In this document: piece after piece, positions 51,171-60,937 of the stretch
Layout of the letters: every line of letters starts with the position of its first letter
How positions within the stretch are numbered: position 1 is the first letter of the stretch
NCBI GenBank assembly: GCA_039586815.1
Contig: JBDHJR010000014.1
Location: forward strand, 62,001-126,000
Length of the DNA stretch: 64,000 nucleotides
Direction of reading: 5' to 3'
Origin: WVYX01 sp039586815
GTDB taxonomy: Bacteria; Gemmatimonadota; Gemmatimonadetes; Gemmatimonadales; GWC2-71-9
Translations under genes and position numbers: made by a program
Notes under the pieces: generated by a model
Databases searched by the model: none
Seen by the model: the letters and a program-made list of their open reading frames with translations, nothing else
Told to the model about the DNA's origin: nothing

Positions 51171-52232
51171 ATGCAGAAGCTCATCGAGGAGTGGTCGGGG
51201 GAGTCGGTCGTGGCGCGGTACGATCGGGCGGCCCAGACCTGGATGCTCATCGCGATTCACGACACGACGCTCGGCGCCGCCATGGGTGGCTGCCGCATGA
51301 AGGTGTACGGCAGTCCCGAGGAGGCGCTGCGCGACGCCATGCGCCTCGCCGAAGGGATGACCTACAAGTGGGCGACCATCGGGTTCGATCTGGGTGGTGG
51401 GAAGAGCGTGCTGGCCGTACCACGGCGCCTGGAGGGGACGGAGCGCGACGGCCTGTTCCGCCGCTTCGGGCGGTTGATCGACTCCCTGAAGGGTGCGTAC
51501 GCATGTGGTCCGGATCTGGGCACCACGCCCGAGGACATGGCGACGATCGCCCGCGAGACCCCATTCGTGCACGGCGGAACCCGGCGGGGGGAAACCGCCG
51601 ACCCGGGACCCTACACGGCGCTCGGTGTCTGGGCGGGAATGCGCGCCGCGGTGCGGCAGGTGTTCGGGAGCGGCGAGCTCTCGGGGCGCTCCGTGCTGAT
51701 CGAGGGCGTTGGCGACGTGGGGATTCCCCTGGCGCGGATGCTACGGGAATCGGGCGCTCGCATTCTGGTGAGCGACATCGATGCCGAGCGCGCCGCGGCG
51801 GTGGCGGCCGAAGTGGGAGGTGAGGTAGTGGCCGCCGAGCGAGTCTACCAGACGCCGTGCGATGTGTACGCGCCGTGCGCGGTCGGGGCGACGCTGAACG
51901 CCGCGACGATTCCGGAGCTGCAATGTCGCATCGTCGCAGGCTCGGCGAACAACCAGCTGTCCGAGCCTGAGGATGGGGAGCAACTGCACGCCCGAGGGAT
52001 TCTCTACGCTCCGGACTACGTGATCAATGCGGGTGGGGCCACCGCCCTGCCGCTACTTGGCAGTGGAGAGCAGACCGAGCAGCAGATCCGCGAGCGCATC
52101 GAGGGCTTCGAGGGAGCCCTGGACGAGATCTTCAGCGAGGCGGCCGAGGGCGACGAGTCGCCGCTGCATGCCGCAGTGCGGCGGGTCGAGCGGGTGCTCG
52201 CCGCTCGCCGCAGGGAGCGTTGGCCGGACTAG
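51171..52232 (+). CDS. Leucine/valine/phenylalanine dehydrogenase family protein
   Basis: A 353-residue oxidative deaminase of branched-chain or aromatic amino acids with NAD+. It has MGGCRMKVYGSPEEALRDA, GMTYKWATIGFDLGGGKSV (two catalytic lysines), GPDLGTTPEDM and the nucleotide motif GVGDVGIPLA. DPGPYTALGVW stands where leucine dehydrogenases usually have SPSPYTA. Start ATG at 51171 has no strong ribosome site. It diverges from the TPR lipoprotein. Its oxoacid product would suit the ferredoxin oxidoreductase at 4344-7188, but that link is inference. Confidence 0.87.
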   Translation: MQKLIEEWSGESVVARYDRAAQTWMLIAIHDTTLGAAMGGCRMKVYGSPEEALRDAMRLAEGMTYKWATIGFDLGGGKSVLAVPRRLEGTERDGLFRRFGRLIDSLKGAYACGPDLGTTPEDMATIARETPFVHGGTRRGETADPGPYTALGVWAGMRAAVRQVFGSGELSGRSVLIEGVGDVGIPLARMLRESGARILVSDIDAERAAAVAAEVGGEVVAAERVYQTPCDVYAPCAVGATLNAATIPELQCRIVAGSANNQLSEPEDGEQLHARGILYAPDYVINAGGATALPLLGSGEQTEQQIRERIEGFEGALDEIFSEAAEGDESPLHAAVRRVERVLAARRRERWPD

Positions 52233-52237
52233 TAGGG

Positions 52238-55200
52238 TTAGAAGCCCGGTACGAAGGTGAACTGGAAGTGGCCGCCCTTCGGGCGGTTGAACGGATAGAC
52301 GTAGTGCACTCCCAGTATCAGGAAGCCGAAGAAGTTCATCCGCAACCCCCCGCCCATGCTGAACACGGGCCTGCTGTCGCCGCCCTCCCACCAGGCCCGA
52401 TCGTCGAAGCCCGGCGTGAGTAACAGCCGGTCCTCGCCGTACCATGCGAGCCCTGCATCGCCGAAGATGTAGCCTTCGATCGGGAGGTACCCGAACAGTC
52501 CGTCCCCGAGGCCGAGCAGCCCCAGGGGCGGGAAGCGCAACTCCAGGTTGCCCAGCAGCATCCTCGACCCGAACAGGTTGTCGTAGGGGCCGCACGTGAA
52601 GACGTCGTCGGCTCCAGTCAGCCCTCCCGCCTCAGCGCAGGCGGCGAAATCGAATGAGCTGAAGTCGTAGCCACGCACGATCCCGTCATAGCCCAGGTAG
52701 AACGGTGTGATCCTCGAGGTGTCGGCGTCCGGACCGTAGCGCCCGTTGTGGAGCAGGCGCAATGCGACGGTCACCGGCCGCGTCGGCATCACGTACTTGC
52801 GGAAGTCCAGGATACCAGTCGCGTAGTCCAGGTCGTTGTACGTTCCGCCGAACTCCACGCGGTAGCGCTGGCCCAGCATCGGGCTGGTGACGCCGAACAA
52901 CGTGCGGTCGTACACCAGGGCCGCACTCGCCTGGAACAGGTTCAGATCGGGGGGCGCGGGTATCTCGCCCTCTGTCTGGTCGATCTGATTGAAGGTCACC
53001 GGATTGTAAACCCGGTCCCGTACCTCGTTGCTGTAGCCGATGTTGAAGAACCGAGCGTTGAATTCGATCCGCCGGGCGCGGTTGAGGGGATACGCCGCCA
53101 CACCGCCGATCTGGCGGAACGTCTGCCGTTGGATGATCGTGCGCTCTACGAGCGCTCCTGTCGCAGAGTCACTGAACAGGAACGCTTGGCCGGTAACGAA
53201 TGGGGTCTGCTGCAGAGTGACGCCCCAATTGATGCGCTTGTTCAGGTTCGAGTACCCGATGAGCCCGCCCACATCCCTCAAGCTCCCACGGATCTCGATG
53301 GCCGTGGCTACGTTGTGGCCTCCGAGCATGTCGCTGAAGAAGAACGACGCGCCGCCTGCGATGTAGGTGCCAAACCGGTCTGCCCCGACCGCCAGGGACG
53401 GCTGCCCAATGTAGTCCAAAGCGAACTTGGGCTTGTAGTCGGCCATCAGGAAGCTCTCGCGGTCCCGCGGCAGGCCGTAGAACGAGTTGGCCAGCAGGCT
53501 CTGCACGTCGTCGCTGAGGCGGTCACCCGGTGGGAGCACCGCCGGGTCCATCGCGAACTCGCCCAACACGTCACCACCCACGAGCACGTCCGGATCCTCG
53601 ATGACGTAGATCGAGTTGGCGTCTTCCTCGTACACGGTGATCGCCAGCTCACCCGTCTGGGCGGCCACGCTGATCGCGGGGCTGAGCCCGACGATGCCGC
53701 TGACGCCCGTGAACACGTTGGTCAGCTGGAACAACTCGCCGGTAGCCAGGTCCGTGCGGTAGACGTTCGAGATCCCGTTCTGATCGGAGATGAAGTAGAG
53801 GCCGCTCGCGTCGGGCGTCCACTGGGGGTTGATGTGCTTTCCCTGTGGGAAGGCGGCCACCGGCCGGATGGCCATGGTCGTCGGGTCCAACAGGGCCAGC
53901 CGGTACTCCCCGTACATCAGGCTGGATACTCCCGTGCCGAACCGGTCGGTTGCGAACGCGATCTGGCTTCCGTCGGGTGACCATGCGGGCTGCAAGTCGC
54001 CGAACACGTCGTTGGTGAGCCGCAGGAGCTGTTCCTCTTCCAGGTCGTACATGAAGAGGTCGGACATTCCGCCTGTCAAAGCCGAGAACACGACGTAGCG
54101 CCCGTCCGGCGACCAGTTCGGCGAGTAGATCTCACCGAGCTCCTCGAATCTCACATCCTTGAGCTTCTTCCCGGACTCCGCATCGATGATCGTGAGAACC
54201 GGCCGACCCCGGGACACGGCGCCGAACGCGAACCGATTGCCCTCGTAGTCCCATGCTCCCGCGCTGTAGATGAACTGCAGGCTCTCGAAGTGCGGGTTGA
54301 CGTCGTTCCTGGTGATCTTGCGGATGATCTTGCCGGTGAAGGCGTCGGCCATGAAGATGTCGATCGAGAACAGGTCGCGCTCCGAGATGAACACCACGCG
54401 GCTCCCGTCGGGCGAGAGTGCCGGCCCGACATTGAGCCTGCCTCCCGCGGCGAACGGCGTGATGACTGGGCGCCCGTAGTCGCCCGCGCTGCCCGTGACG
54501 TCCTGCAGCGGCTCGTAGTAGGAACGCATGGCCCGGTGCCAACCGTACACCACCGAGTCGGGCGCCATCCGCAGCACACGCGCGAACGCCATGGATGCTC
54601 CGCCCGCGGACCGGGACGCCTTGAGGATGCGGCCCACGGCGTCGTCGCCCCACCGCCCCGCGATGTATGACCACAGCGCGTGCCCGTAGCGGTACGGGAA
54701 GAACCGCGGGTCGCTCAGTCGCTGGATGTCCGGCAGTGGCGCCCGCACCGCGTCCCGCATCCACATGGCGGTATTGGCATCCACCGGGCCGACCGACAGG
54801 TACTCGGCCATGCCCTCCACGAACCAGAGTGGATACCGCATGACGCTGGGTATGCCGGCCTTGGCTATCCCGCCGCCCTCTCCGGTGAGGTCGAACTGGA
54901 AGGCGTGCACCAATTCGTGCCCCAGCACGTGATCCGTCTCGGGCAGCGGGCCCGCAAACGGGAGCACGATACGTCGCTTGAGGATCTCGGTGACGCCTCC
55001 GGTGGACTCTCCGATGTCGCCTTGCAGGGTGTTGGTCTGGCGGAAGTGGGGACCGCTGGCGTACAGGATGAGGGCCTGTCGGCCGTTGAGCTCGTGGTTC
55101 AGCAGGCGGGAGAGCCGCGCGTACCAGCGCTCGGCCATGAGCGCGGCGTACTCGACGGCTACGTCGATCTCATCGTAGTAGTAGATGTCGAAGTGTTCGG

Positions 55201-55345
55201 TCTTGAGTATCTCGAAGTCGAGGTTCTCGTATTGGACCTTGTTCTGACCGAAATACTGAGCCTCGGCGGAAGGCGCGAAGCCGAACAGGCCCGCCGCCGC
55301 GAACGAGATGGTTGCCGCCGTCAACAGACTTCGTCTGCCGCTCAT
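52238..55345 (-). CDS. MA-type metalloprotease fused to a beta-propeller and an outer-membrane barrel
   Basis: A 1035-residue exported protein of three parts. After a signal peptide (FGFAPSAEAQ), residues about 30-290 resemble peptidase MA proteases with the zinc motif HELVH. About 310-640 holds TolB/PD40-type propeller blades (LSPDGSRVVFISERD, WSPDGRYVVFSALTGG, WSPDGSQIAFATDRFG). The last 350 residues look like a BamA/D15 surface-antigen barrel, ending in the expected aromatic FTFVPGF. It should sit in the outer membrane with the protease in the periplasm or outside. ATG at 55345 has GGGG upstream. Confidence 0.75.
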   Translation of the reverse strand: MSGRRSLLTAATISFAAAGLFGFAPSAEAQYFGQNKVQYENLDFEILKTEHFDIYYYDEIDVAVEYAALMAERWYARLSRLLNHELNGRQALILYASGPHFRQTNTLQGDIGESTGGVTEILKRRIVLPFAGPLPETDHVLGHELVHAFQFDLTGEGGGIAKAGIPSVMRYPLWFVEGMAEYLSVGPVDANTAMWMRDAVRAPLPDIQRLSDPRFFPYRYGHALWSYIAGRWGDDAVGRILKASRSAGGASMAFARVLRMAPDSVVYGWHRAMRSYYEPLQDVTGSAGDYGRPVITPFAAGGRLNVGPALSPDGSRVVFISERDLFSIDIFMADAFTGKIIRKITRNDVNPHFESLQFIYSAGAWDYEGNRFAFGAVSRGRPVLTIIDAESGKKLKDVRFEELGEIYSPNWSPDGRYVVFSALTGGMSDLFMYDLEEEQLLRLTNDVFGDLQPAWSPDGSQIAFATDRFGTGVSSLMYGEYRLALLDPTTMAIRPVAAFPQGKHINPQWTPDASGLYFISDQNGISNVYRTDLATGELFQLTNVFTGVSGIVGLSPAISVAAQTGELAITVYEEDANSIYVIEDPDVLVGGDVLGEFAMDPAVLPPGDRLSDDVQSLLANSFYGLPRDRESFLMADYKPKFALDYIGQPSLAVGADRFGTYIAGGASFFFSDMLGGHNVATAIEIRGSLRDVGGLIGYSNLNKRINWGVTLQQTPFVTGQAFLFSDSATGALVERTIIQRQTFRQIGGVAAYPLNRARRIEFNARFFNIGYSNEVRDRVYNPVTFNQIDQTEGEIPAPPDLNLFQASAALVYDRTLFGVTSPMLGQRYRVEFGGTYNDLDYATGILDFRKYVMPTRPVTVALRLLHNGRYGPDADTSRITPFYLGYDGIVRGYDFSSFDFAACAEAGGLTGADDVFTCGPYDNLFGSRMLLGNLELRFPPLGLLGLGDGLFGYLPIEGYIFGDAGLAWYGEDRLLLTPGFDDRAWWEGGDSRPVFSMGGGLRMNFFGFLILGVHYVYPFNRPKGGHFQFTFVPGF

Positions 55346-55476
55346 CGTGTCCCCATGAGTGCTCTCCCAGTCATATAGAACATACGGGAAAGGCAAATGT
55401 TCCGGCTAGCCGCTGTCGGATCCGGCCCATCTGGTGTAGCGTAGGCGGCAATCACCCTAGCGAGGGAATCCCACAG

Positions 55477-56229
55477 GTGTCACTCGGGGAATGCCCCAAG
55501 CCCAAGGATCTTGCCAAGGAGGCCACCGCCCGGCTGCGGGCCATGGCCGACCCGGAGTCTGCGCGGGGATTCCGCACCTTCTTCAAGCAGGACGACGAGG
55601 TCACCTTGTTGGGTGTTAAGACGGGGCCGGTCCGCGCCCTGGCTCGGGAGCTGTACGGAGGGGTGGCCGCCGGGTGGCGGGTGGATGATGCGGCCGCCTT
55701 CGCCGACCAGATGGTGCGGAACCGCTACCTCGAGGCCAAGTTCCTCGGTCTGACGGTGCTCGGCCGATACCGCGACTCCTATCCCAAGTCGCTCCTCGCC
55801 ACAGCCCGAAAGTGGTTGGCAGAAGGTCACTTATCCAACTGGGCGGCGGTCGATGCCCTGGCTCCGCTGGTGCTCACTCCCCTGATGGTGCGGTACCCGC
55901 GGCTGGAGCCACGGCTGCTCGGATGGGCGAGGGCGCGCAACCAATGGCTGCGCCGCGCCGCCGTGGTCACCCTCGTCCCCCTGGCGCGCAAGGGAGAGCG
56001 GCTCGACCAGGCCTACGGCCTGGTGGCCGGCCTCTTCTCGGACCGGGAGGATCTAATGCACAAGGCGTGTGGCTGGCTGCTGAGAGAAGCGGGCAAGACC
56101 GACATGCCCAGGCTGGAGCGCTTCCTGCTGCGGCACGGTCCGGCGATTCCCCGAACCACGGTGCGTTATGCTATCGAGCGGTTTGCGCCCCGCCGGCGCA
56201 AGCGGCTGCTGCTGCAAACCAGAGGGTAG
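55477..56229 (+). CDS. DNA alkylation repair protein, AlkD-like
   Basis: A 250-residue HEAT-repeat protein resembling AlkD/DUF-type alkylpurine glycosylases. It shows VKTGPVRALARELY, the repeat LEAKFLGLTVLGRY, NWAAVDALAPLV with the usual aspartate, and RRAAVVTLVPLARKG followed by DREDLMHKACGWLLREAG. These segments match the DNA alkylation repair family. The start GTG at 55477 is preceded by GAGGGA. It is monocistronic and convergent with the oligopeptidase gene, separated by a hairpin. Confidence 0.87.
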   Translation: MSLGECPKPKDLAKEATARLRAMADPESARGFRTFFKQDDEVTLLGVKTGPVRALARELYGGVAAGWRVDDAAAFADQMVRNRYLEAKFLGLTVLGRYRDSYPKSLLATARKWLAEGHLSNWAAVDALAPLVLTPLMVRYPRLEPRLLGWARARNQWLRRAAVVTLVPLARKGERLDQAYGLVAGLFSDREDLMHKACGWLLREAGKTDMPRLERFLLRHGPAIPRTTVRYAIERFAPRRRKRLLLQTRG

Positions 56230-56232
56230 GGC

Positions 56233-56257
56233 CGGCTCGCGTTCGCCCGGCGAGCCG
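56233..56257. terminator. Bidirectional hairpin terminator
   Basis: CGGCTCGC (56233-56240) and GCGAGCCG (56250-56257) form a perfect 8-bp stem with a 9-base loop between the convergent AlkD and oligopeptidase genes. Confidence 0.6.
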
Positions 56258-56277
56258 ACCCTCCGAGGCAGGTACCG

Positions 56278-58407
56278 CTACTGCCCGATCCCCTCCAGGT
56301 CCAACAGGAAGGCGTAGACGAACGCGGTCTCGTGCATCCGCCGGAAGCGACCCGACGCGCCTCCGTGTCCGGCCTCCATGTTGGTCTTGAGGATGAGGCG
56401 GTTGTCGTCGGTCTTCATGGCCCGCAGCCTGGCCACCCACTTGGCCGGCTCCCAGTACTGCACCTGCGAGTCGTGCAGGCCGGTCGTCACCAGCAGATTG
56501 GGGTAGTCCTTGGCCTCGACCTGATCGTACGGCGAGTAGGACAGCATGTACTCGTAGTACTCCTGGTCATTGGGATTGCCCCACTCGTCGTACTCCGAAG
56601 TCGTCAGGGGGATGCTAGCGTCGAGCATGGTGGTGACCACGTCCACCCACGGCACACGTGCGATCACCCCGTTGAACAGATCGGGCCGCATGTTCGCGAT
56701 GGCGCCCATCAACAGGCCGCCGGCGCTACCGCCCTGCGCGTAGAGGTGCCCGGGTGAGGTGAAGCCCGCGGCCACCAGGTGCTCACCGCACGCTATGAAG
56801 TCAGTGAAGGTGTTCTTCTTGTTGAGCAGCTTTCCGTCCTCGTACCACCAGCGCCCCATCTCCATCCCGCCCCGCACGTGGGCGATGGCGTACACGAAAC
56901 CGCGGTCCAGCAAGCTCAGACGCGAGGAGCTGAAGGTGGCGCTCATGCTGGAGCCGTAGGATCCGTAGGCGTAGAGCAGCAGCGGGTTCTCGCCGTCGCG
57001 CTCCAGCCCTTTGCGATACACGAGGGATACGGGGACTCGCACCCCGTCGTCGGCCGTCGCCCAGATCCGCTCCGTCACGTAGTTCGCCGGATCGAACCCA
57101 CCCAATACCTCAGTGCGCTTCAGCAGCTCGCGCTCGCGGGAATCCATTTCGTAGTCGTACACAGACCTGGGCGTGGTCATCGACGTGTAGCTGTAGCGCA
57201 GGACCTTTGTGTCGAAATCGTAGTTCGTGCCGATTCCCGCCCAGTACGTGGGCTCGCCGAAGTCGAGATAGTGCTCGCCCTCCCCGTCCCAGGGCAGGAC
57301 GCGAATCTGCGGCAGCCCCTCCTTGCGCTCGGAGACGACCAGATAGTCCGCGAAGATCTCGAAGCTGCCCAGCAATACGTCCTCGCGATGGGGAATAACC
57401 TCTTCCCACGCAGACCGGCGCGTGTCGTCGACGGGAGTGCGCACCAGGCGGAAGTTCTCGGCGGCGTCGTTCGTGCGGACGTAGAAGTGATCCTTGTAGT
57501 GGTCGATGCTGTGCTCGTGGTTGCGCTCCCTGGGGAGGAACACCGCGAACTCCCCCATCGGGTCGTTGGCGTCTAGGTAGCGGTGCTCGTCGCTCAGCGT
57601 CTGCGAGGACCTGATGATGATGAACGCCTTCGACTTGGTCCGGAACACGTAGCTGCTGAACTCCTCGTCGGCCTCCTCGTAAACCAGCATGTCCTGGGAC
57701 GCGTCCGTGCCCAGCTGGTGCCGGTATATCTGATACCAGCGCAGGGTCTCGGGGTGCTGCCTCGTGTAGAACAGAGTCTGGTTGTCGTTCGCCCACGCCA
57801 CGTTGCCCGCGACGTTCGGGATGACGTCGTCGAGGATCTCCCCGGTTGCCAGGTTCTTGAAGCGGATCGTGTAGAACCGCCGGCCCACCGTGTCGACGGC
57901 GAATGCCATGATGTTCTGGTCGTAGCTCACTCCGCGCGGTCCGCCGGAGAAGAAACCGTGCCCCTCCGCGAGCTCGTTGGCGTCGAGTATGATCTCTTCC
58001 GGCGCGTCCATGCTGCCGCGGCGTCGGGCGTAGATGGGATACTCCCGCCCCTCCTCCCACCTGGTGTAGTACCAGTAGTCGTCGAGCTTGTAGGGCACCG
58101 ACTCGTCGGTCTCCTTGACGCGGCCCTTGATCTCCTGGAACAGCGCCTCCTGGAATGCCTCGGTGTGCTCCATGACGGCGTCGGTGTACGCGTTCTCCGC
58201 TTCGAGGTAGGCGATCACCTCGGGATTCTCGCGCTCGCGCAGCCAGAAGTACTCGTCGATCCGCAGGTGTCCGTGGGTGACCAGTTCCTGCGGCGCCATC
58301 TTGGCGACCGGGGGCGTGGGTTCCTGTAGGGTCTGCGCAGTGAGTGCTGCGGGAATCGCTGCGACGGTCGTGCCGATTGCCAGGGTGATCCTCAGGGTGA
58401 GCCGCAT
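56278..58407 (-). CDS. Secreted oligopeptidase B (S9 prolyl oligopeptidase family)
   Basis: A 709-residue serine peptidase. A signal peptide (LAIGTTVAAIPAALTAQ) precedes a seven-blade propeller and the hydrolase domain. The nucleophile is in YAQGGSAGGLLMGA; the catalytic Asp region is TTGLHDSQVQYWEP and the His is in EAGHGGASGRF. SYSPYDQVEAKDYPNLL fits oligopeptidase B, which cleaves after basic residues. ATG at 58407 has GGAGGTGGAG upstream. Export is unusual, since many oligopeptidase B enzymes are cytosolic. Confidence 0.9.
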   Translation of the reverse strand: MRLTLRITLAIGTTVAAIPAALTAQTLQEPTPPVAKMAPQELVTHGHLRIDEYFWLRERENPEVIAYLEAENAYTDAVMEHTEAFQEALFQEIKGRVKETDESVPYKLDDYWYYTRWEEGREYPIYARRRGSMDAPEEIILDANELAEGHGFFSGGPRGVSYDQNIMAFAVDTVGRRFYTIRFKNLATGEILDDVIPNVAGNVAWANDNQTLFYTRQHPETLRWYQIYRHQLGTDASQDMLVYEEADEEFSSYVFRTKSKAFIIIRSSQTLSDEHRYLDANDPMGEFAVFLPRERNHEHSIDHYKDHFYVRTNDAAENFRLVRTPVDDTRRSAWEEVIPHREDVLLGSFEIFADYLVVSERKEGLPQIRVLPWDGEGEHYLDFGEPTYWAGIGTNYDFDTKVLRYSYTSMTTPRSVYDYEMDSRERELLKRTEVLGGFDPANYVTERIWATADDGVRVPVSLVYRKGLERDGENPLLLYAYGSYGSSMSATFSSSRLSLLDRGFVYAIAHVRGGMEMGRWWYEDGKLLNKKNTFTDFIACGEHLVAAGFTSPGHLYAQGGSAGGLLMGAIANMRPDLFNGVIARVPWVDVVTTMLDASIPLTTSEYDEWGNPNDQEYYEYMLSYSPYDQVEAKDYPNLLVTTGLHDSQVQYWEPAKWVARLRAMKTDDNRLILKTNMEAGHGGASGRFRRMHETAFVYAFLLDLEGIGQ

Positions 58408-58559
58408 CTCCACCTCCTCCTCGCTCATCATCCGTAGTGCGGGGCTTGTGCCGGCCTGCGCCGTTCCGCTATGCATTCGTGCCATCGCGAGTCGGTCGGG
58501 CCGTTTCTCGCGGGCAGTAAAGATGGTCAAAATGAACCAACACTTGAAGGGTGGGGACG

Positions 58560-59441
58560 GTGGAGCGATCGAATAGAGGTCACTGGGTGGGTGCGGTCCT
58601 GTGGACCGTGGCGGTCGTCCTTATGCTGAGCTCGGCGGTGTACCAGCGGCTCACGGGCCCGACGCATCCGTTGCGCGGCGAGTTTGCATCGGCGGGCGAG
58701 AGCTACCGCTACCGCCTGCCGCGCAGCGGTGTGACCACGGAGGGTACCCGCGTTGCGATTCCCAACCCGGGCCAGGAGGTCTCGGGCGGCCTGATCTACC
58801 GGCGGTACCCCACGAGCGAGGAATTCACGACGGTACCTCTCGCCGTCGAGGACGGGGAGCTCGCCGCGCGGCTCCCGGTCCAGCCGGCGGCAGGCAAGCT
58901 GGAGTACTACATCGTATTGGACACGCCGGAGGGCGGTCGCTGGATCCCCGGCCGCGACGAGACCGTGGTGATGCGGTACCGCGCCCCGGTGCCGGCGGCC
59001 GCGCTGATACCGCACGTACTCTTCATGTTCATCGCGGTCCTGGTGGGGATTCGCGCCGGACTGGCCGCGCTGTTCGATCCGCCGGGGATGCGGCGACTTG
59101 CCTGGGTTACGCTCGGGACCATGACGATCGGCGGCCTGATCCTGGGGCCGATCGTGCAGGAGTACGCGTTCGGGGCTTTCTGGACAGGCTTCCCGTTCGG
59201 CTACGACCTCACTGACAACAAGACCCTCATCATGTGGCTCGTGTGGGTAGGCGCGTGTGGCGCCCTGGAGTGGAAGGCTACGCGGAGCCAGCCGATCGGC
59301 AGGGTGGCGGTGCTGCTGGCGACGGTGGTGACGCTCGTGGTGTACCTCATTCCTCACAGCCTGCGCGGCAGCGAGCTGGACTACTCCCAGGTGGATCAGG
59401 GCGTGGATCCGTCCGAGGCCGTCGAGACGGGCAACCCCTGA
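58560..59441 (+). CDS. Uncharacterised membrane protein
   Basis: A 293-residue protein. One N-terminal membrane segment (WVGAVLWTVAVVLMLSSAVY) is followed by an outside beta-rich domain (residues about 40-140: GTRVAIPNPGQEVSGGLIYRR) and then four more hydrophobic segments (ALIPHVLFMFIAVLVGI, LAWVTLGTMTIGGLIL, TLIMWLVWVGACGAL, AVLLATVVTLVVYLI). Between them QEYAFGAFWTGFPFGYDLTDNKT may face the lipid surface. No family is recognised. GTG at 58560 is chosen because GAAGG lies 9 bases upstream; the GTG at 58551 is too close to it. It starts a plus-strand run of five genes. Confidence 0.72.
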   Translation: MERSNRGHWVGAVLWTVAVVLMLSSAVYQRLTGPTHPLRGEFASAGESYRYRLPRSGVTTEGTRVAIPNPGQEVSGGLIYRRYPTSEEFTTVPLAVEDGELAARLPVQPAAGKLEYYIVLDTPEGGRWIPGRDETVVMRYRAPVPAAALIPHVLFMFIAVLVGIRAGLAALFDPPGMRRLAWVTLGTMTIGGLILGPIVQEYAFGAFWTGFPFGYDLTDNKTLIMWLVWVGACGALEWKATRSQPIGRVAVLLATVVTLVVYLIPHSLRGSELDYSQVDQGVDPSEAVETGNP

Positions 59442-60457
59442 GCCACGGCGCAGCGCCGGGGAACGCCTTCCGGCCCAGCAGGTGGCTTCCGGGCCCCCAC
59501 GCACAAACCGTGGGGGCCCGATTGCTGCGCTCCCACCGCGGAGTGCGGCTCGCCCGGGAACGTGTCGAGCTGACCGACGGCGACTTCATCGATCTGGATT
59601 GGGTGGCGGGTGTCGGCGGAGTGGTGCCGTCTGACGCGGCGCCGCTGGTGCTGGTGCTGCACGGCCTCGAGGGATGCGCCGAGTCCGGTTACGTGCTGGA
59701 GATGCACCGCGCGCTCGTGCGGGAGGGGTTGGCGGCGGTGGGGTTGAACTTCCGTGCCTGTAGCGGCGAGCCAAACCGGCTGCCTCGCATGTACCACTCC
59801 GGTGAGACGGGCGATCTGGCGTACGTATTGCGTCTCCTCCGTGAGCGGTACCCGGGGCGGCCACTCGGTGCCGTGGGGTTCTCGCTGGGCGGCAACGTAT
59901 TGCTCAAGTTCCTCGGTGAGCGTGCCGGGTTGGATGGTCCGGGCGGAATGCCGGGTGCGGCGGTTGCCATATCGGTGCCGTTCGACCTGTCGGCTGGCGC
60001 CGAGTGGATCGAGCGCGGCTTCTCCCGCTTGTACCGCTACTACCTCGTTCGTCGGCTGCACCGCAAGGTGCGGCGCAAGTTCGAGTTGCTGCGGCCGCAC
60101 GTGAACCTGGATCGCGTTCTCGACAGCCGCACCTTTCGTGAGTTCGACGATGCGGCAACCGCGCCGCTGCACGGCTTTGCGGGCGCCGAGGACTACTACC
60201 GTCGCTCCAGTTCTGCACCGTTCGTCGGCGCGATCGAGGTCCCCACGCTGGTGATACACTCGCTGGACGATCCCTTCGTGCCGCCTGCGGCTGTGCCGCG
60301 CGAGGCTCTCGAGCGCAATCCCGCGATCGACGCGCGCATCAGCGAGCATGGCGGCCACGTGGGCTTCGTCACCGGCCCGCCCTGGCGACCGCGCTTCTGG
60401 GCCGAGCGGGAGGCGGGGCGGTTCCTGGTGGGGCGGCTGAGCCGCCCGACCCGTTAG
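59438..60457 (+). CDS. YheT-family alpha/beta hydrolase with a possible CTG start
   Basis: A 339-residue esterase of the YheT group. The family N-terminal segment RWLPGPHAQTVGA is followed by LVLVLHGLEGCAESGY, the nucleophile GFSLGGNVLLK, and LVIHSLDDPFVPP with the Asp and SEHGGHVGF with the His. No ATG, GTG or TTG lies in frame between 59273 and the conserved N-terminal motif. CTG at 59438 forms a CTGA overlap with the preceding stop, so this rare start, or an early frameshift, is suggested. Substrate unknown. Confidence 0.75.
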   Translation: MSHGAAPGNAFRPSRWLPGPHAQTVGARLLRSHRGVRLARERVELTDGDFIDLDWVAGVGGVVPSDAAPLVLVLHGLEGCAESGYVLEMHRALVREGLAAVGLNFRACSGEPNRLPRMYHSGETGDLAYVLRLLRERYPGRPLGAVGFSLGGNVLLKFLGERAGLDGPGGMPGAAVAISVPFDLSAGAEWIERGFSRLYRYYLVRRLHRKVRRKFELLRPHVNLDRVLDSRTFREFDDAATAPLHGFAGAEDYYRRSSSAPFVGAIEVPTLVIHSLDDPFVPPAAVPREALERNPAIDARISEHGGHVGFVTGPPWRPRFWAEREAGRFLVGRLSRPTR

Positions 60458-60502
60458 ATTGCCTATTCCTCAATTCACCGGTACTCACCAGGAGACACGA
60501 GA

Positions 60503-60937
60503 ATGGCCGTCACCAGCACTGCTACCGCGACCTGGAACGGTGTGCTGAAGTCCGGCAACGGTTTGTACGAAGCCGCATCGGGTGCATTTCAGGGCGAATA
60601 CACGTTTGCCACGCGGTTCGAGGGCGCGCAGGGCACCAATCCCGAGGAGCTCATCGCGGCCGCGCACGCCGCCTGCCTCAGCATGGCGCTTTCGGTCGGG
60701 CTGGAGAAGGCCGGCACACCGGCTACCAGCATCACGACCACCGCTTCCTGCACCATGGACCGAGTGGAGGGGGCTTCCAAGATCACCAAGATGCAGCTGC
60801 AGGTACGCGGCAGGGTTGCAGGCATCGACAACGACGCGTTCGTGAGCGCGGCGCAAGGGGCCAAGGACAACTGTCCGGTCTCGCAGGCGCTCAAGGGGAA
60901 CGTGCAGTTCGAGCTCGACGCCGCCCTGGAGCAGTGA
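60503..60937 (+). CDS. OsmC/Ohr-family peroxiredoxin
   Basis: A 144-residue thiol peroxidase for organic hydroperoxides. The two catalytic cysteines are Cys58 (AHAACLSMAL) and Cys124 (KDNCPVSQAL). GTNPEELIAAAHAACL is the family hallmark. ATG at 60503 has AGGAGA upstream. The next gene overlaps its stop as GTGA, so they are co-translated. It should protect against oxidative or osmotic damage. Confidence 0.92.
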   Translation: MAVTSTATATWNGVLKSGNGLYEAASGAFQGEYTFATRFEGAQGTNPEELIAAAHAACLSMALSVGLEKAGTPATSITTTASCTMDRVEGASKITKMQLQVRGRVAGIDNDAFVSAAQGAKDNCPVSQALKGNVQFELDAALEQ

